From Patagioenas fasciata (Eukaryota > Chordata > Aves > Columbiformes > Columbidae), in assembly GCF_037038585.1 (NCBI RefSeq), contig NC_092520.1, forward strand, positions 192,676,604 to 192,740,603: a DNA stretch of 64,000 nucleotides. The letters are read 5' to 3'. Positions 61,518 to 64,000 of this stretch are shown here, one piece after another (the stretch's first letter is position 1; the number at the start of each line of letters is the position of its first letter). Made by a program: the position numbers and the translations under genes. The notes beneath the pieces are model-generated. The model saw only the letters and a program-made list of their open reading frames with translations. It searched no databases and was not told the origin of the DNA.

Positions 61518-63625
61518 TACAGTAACATGATACTTTCTTAATATGGTAGACATAAATATCAGTTGTCATTTCTACTGACAAATGTCAATTCTAACAAAAA
61601 AAATCTAGAAAATTGGCTTTTTAGCCTGTTTTAATTCTTTCGGTTTGTTCCTTCCTCATCCGTTTGTTTGTTTCAGTATACAAGTTTCAGATACTTTTAT
61701 TCTTCTGTAATTGCTACATTTGAAAAAACTTTTTGTTGATTTGTAACCCCTGTAGACCTAGGCAGTGGTTTTAGAGAGAAAACGATAGAGCATTGGCGTC
61801 AGAAATGATGCTATTTTGTGGGAAAAGATGGAGGAGATCAGACTGACACAAGCGTTGCATTATCAAATATTCTGCTCACTGGAAATGAGCAACATTTTTG
61901 AAGGGAAAAAATGTTCCACTTTATCTGCAACATTTATTACAATGTTTTATTAAGAACAGTAATAAACTAGAGTCTGCTTCTTTACTGTGGTCCACACATG
62001 TCTCACGGAAAATGCTAGACACTGCCTTGCGGACCTTTAAAGTAATTTAAAATATCAGTAGGCAATTTGATTAATCTGTCTTTCTATAAGATACATGAGA
62101 TATCACACTATCATACAATTTACATACACCACAGAAGACAATTCATTGCAATATTATGGTTTTTAAGTGGCCATGTGATCTATTCATCTCATGAACCTTA
62201 CTATAAATAGAGCCACAGTAGTCAGTCACTGACCAAAGACCAATTTCTACTATGTCTGTCATGATATGTGTGTCAGTCCTGATATTCAGGAGTACTGAAA
62301 TCTGAAACCTCAAGCAGAAAGTAGGTACTCACAATTTGTAAAACTAAGCTAAGAAATCTTCAAATACTAGTAAAACAACAAAAAAAATCAGTATTAAAGA
62401 ACCATATTGGAAAGTCTGTGCTGCATGGAAAACTGAGGAAGGAGATTATTTAAAAGTGTTTCTTATGTTATATATTAATTAAATCTTCAACATAATGTAG
62501 TAATAGGATTTTCATGGTCTTTTGTGCTACAGTTAAGATCTTATGGGCAAAATGCTAAGCAAAGAATTTATTGTTAGTCTAATTAAAATCTTAACAGCCT
62601 AATCAACACTATAGCAAATATTATTATTAATCCAGTTACAATTGTACTAGCTTTTACTGTTCAAATTATGTAATATTGCATGAAAATCTCACTAATAATG
62701 AAGCTAAATCTGTTATACATGAACTTCTGAGTGGCAGTCCCTTTTCTCCAGTGGTACATACTCTGCCTGTGCTCCTCTGGTTCCTAAGGACAACAGATTC
62801 ATCCTTCCATGAGAAAAAGTGGATGTTATGTTAAGTTGTCAGCATCCCAAGTCCTTCACCAGAAGGTACACGGTATTGATGGCAGGTGTTCCCTCCTTCT
62901 TAGTGTTGGGTCCAGCTGAGGTTACTTTTACATATTTTCTAATGTTGTGTGCTTATTTTCTCTTTTAAAAAAGGAGTTCCCATCTATAATCAGTCTATGT
63001 CCTCCCATTACCTGCTTATTCATTTAAATCAAGTCCCAATTACTTTATTACCGAGTGGCTTCACAGGTTTGTTAGATCTTTACCATATACAGTATTCAGA
63101 GAGCTAACCTGAAACAGGTTAGGGAATAGCCACCCAAATGCTGGACAATTGTTATCACAACTCACAAAAGCTCAGGAGACATGCAAAAATACATTCCAAA
63201 AGCCCACACTGACAAGTCAATACAAAGCCTGGAGCCTTCTACTAGTAATAAAAAAAATAATCTTTGTTGGGCTACAGCTGGGTAATCTGTACAAGGGTGA
63301 ATTTCAACCTTATTCCCAATTTTATTTAGTAAAAATATTCCTTCATCATAAGATTTTCAAAGATTTTCTACCAGATTTGTAGTCTAGCCTTCAAATCACT
63401 TTCATACTCCTTTCAAATATGTAGAAAACTAAAACTCTCTTTGGTCAAATGCATTCTGATTTGCACAACTAGATAAGATGTAGAACAATGTAGAGAATAA
63501 TTTTTTTGTACTTTTATAATTTTCAGCAAAATTTATTTTATATAAGATGCTTATTATTCATTCAGTCTTCATGTATCTACTTTGAATGCAGTTTGTATTT
63601 GCCCAAAGGTTAGACCAAATAGCAG

Positions 63626-64000
63626 ATCATAGAATCATTTTGGTTGAAAGAGACTCTCAGAATCATCAAGTCCAACCATAACCTAAGCCTTGGACATCAC
63701 CTTCAGGGATGGTGACTTAACCACTTTCCTAGGCAACCTGTTCCATGGCTTCACAACCCTTTCCGTGAATAAATGTTTCCTAATATCCAATCTGAACCTT
63801 TCCTGGTGCAACTTGAGGCTGGTGCCTCTTGTCCTATCACTTGCTACTCAGGAGGAGAGACTAACACCCTCCATGCTACAACCTCCTTTCAGATAGCTAT
63901 AGACACAAATAACGTCTCCCCTCAGCCTCTAAACCTCCTTTTCTCCAGGCTAGAGAGTCCCTGTTCCTTCAACTGCTCCTCATCAGACTTGTGTTTCAGA
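63626..64000 (-). mobile_element. CR1 LINE, 3' part, runs off the window
   Basis: This is a minus-strand CR1 in the same direction as GRM8. Its tail is at 63626 (ATCATAGAATCATTTTGG), followed by the antisense 3' UTR phrase AATCATCAAGTCCAACC and the end of ORF2 (antisense of 'FKRLRGDVICVYSYLKGG'-type sequence). The 5' part lies beyond the edge. The 3'-end type is the same as that of the copy at 42765-44021. Confidence 0.94.

Larger units (their letters stand above)
53624..64000 (-). other. GRM8: GRM8 intron upstream of the penultimate exon (partial)
   Basis: This runs from the acceptor at 53624 to the window edge without a further coding exon. The large GRM8 exon with most of the transmembrane domain would show as a long open frame, and none is present, so the intron is longer than 10.3 kb. 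It contains CR1 copies at 60858-61517 and 63626-64000 and an A/C-rich tract at 57866-57956. The remaining ORFs (for example 58771-59073 and its overlap on the other strand) have no recognisable features. Confidence 0.85.

Noticed and set aside
1-64000. CRISPR arrays, bacterial operons, or an intact retroviral or LINE coding region
   Set aside because: No spaced identical direct repeats with unique spacers were seen. Every reverse-transcriptase frame is broken, and the LTRs stand alone without gag, pol or env.
53624-64000. The upstream GRM8 exon carrying most of the 7TM domain
   Set aside because: Looked for and not found; no long minus-strand frame with receptor motifs lies in this interval, so it must be outside the window.

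Overview
The window reads as nuclear DNA from a bird. It is AT-rich and mostly non-coding. It carries about a dozen CR1 LINE fragments with the CR1-type 3' end (short ATTCTRTG-like octamers), bird-type ERVL and ERVK-like solo LTR pieces, and one older CR1/L3-like remnant. I see no bacterial, viral or organellar gene set, no CRISPR array and no complete stand-alone gene. Neoaves is my guess from the LTR types; the species cannot be fixed from this sequence alone.

The one host gene I can support is the 3' end of the metabotropic glutamate receptor 8 gene (GRM8), on the minus strand. The penultimate coding exon (53377-53623) encodes the end of TM7 and the start of the cytoplasmic tail. A strong donor ends it at 53377. 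A second donor lies exactly 55 nt further on, and the bases between encode the alternative 'b' tail, with a stop at 53327-53329. The last exon (coding part 48022-48071) supplies the 'a' tail, and its 3' UTR probably runs to about 47530. The intron between them is 5.2-5.3 kb and holds one CR1. Everything from 53624 to the right edge is intron: the large exon with the rest of the 7TM domain must lie beyond 64000. Both isoforms share 82 residues and then diverge into different 16-residue tails, so this stretch controls which protein-interaction tail the receptor carries.

From 1 to about 47500 the window is the intergenic region downstream of GRM8, which is also gene-poor in mammals. Its content is repeats: CR1 at 1.4-2.7, 5.8, 10.0-10.4, 17.5-18.3, 31.6-31.9, 37.3-38.7 and 42.8-44.0 kb; a GC-rich block at 2.8-4.1 kb with an ~83-bp minisatellite; an ERVL-type LTR 3' piece at 6.9-7.2 kb; a nested ERVL/ERVK LTR pair at 19.9-21.0 kb; a tRNA-derived SINE-like head at 7.5-7.6 kb; a pure 24-copy ATTCT microsatellite at 38.8 kb; and an isolated C-rich, G-quadruplex-capable tract at 31.1 kb. 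The unique sequence between them contains only short chance ORFs. A few AT-rich blocks dense in homeodomain-type motifs are flagged as possible regulatory elements, without comparative evidence.

I found no clearly new biological system. The most informative signals are the GRM8 tail switch, the changed C-terminal residues of the 'a' tail, and a 22-nt poly-T tract just upstream of the acceptor that decides that tail.
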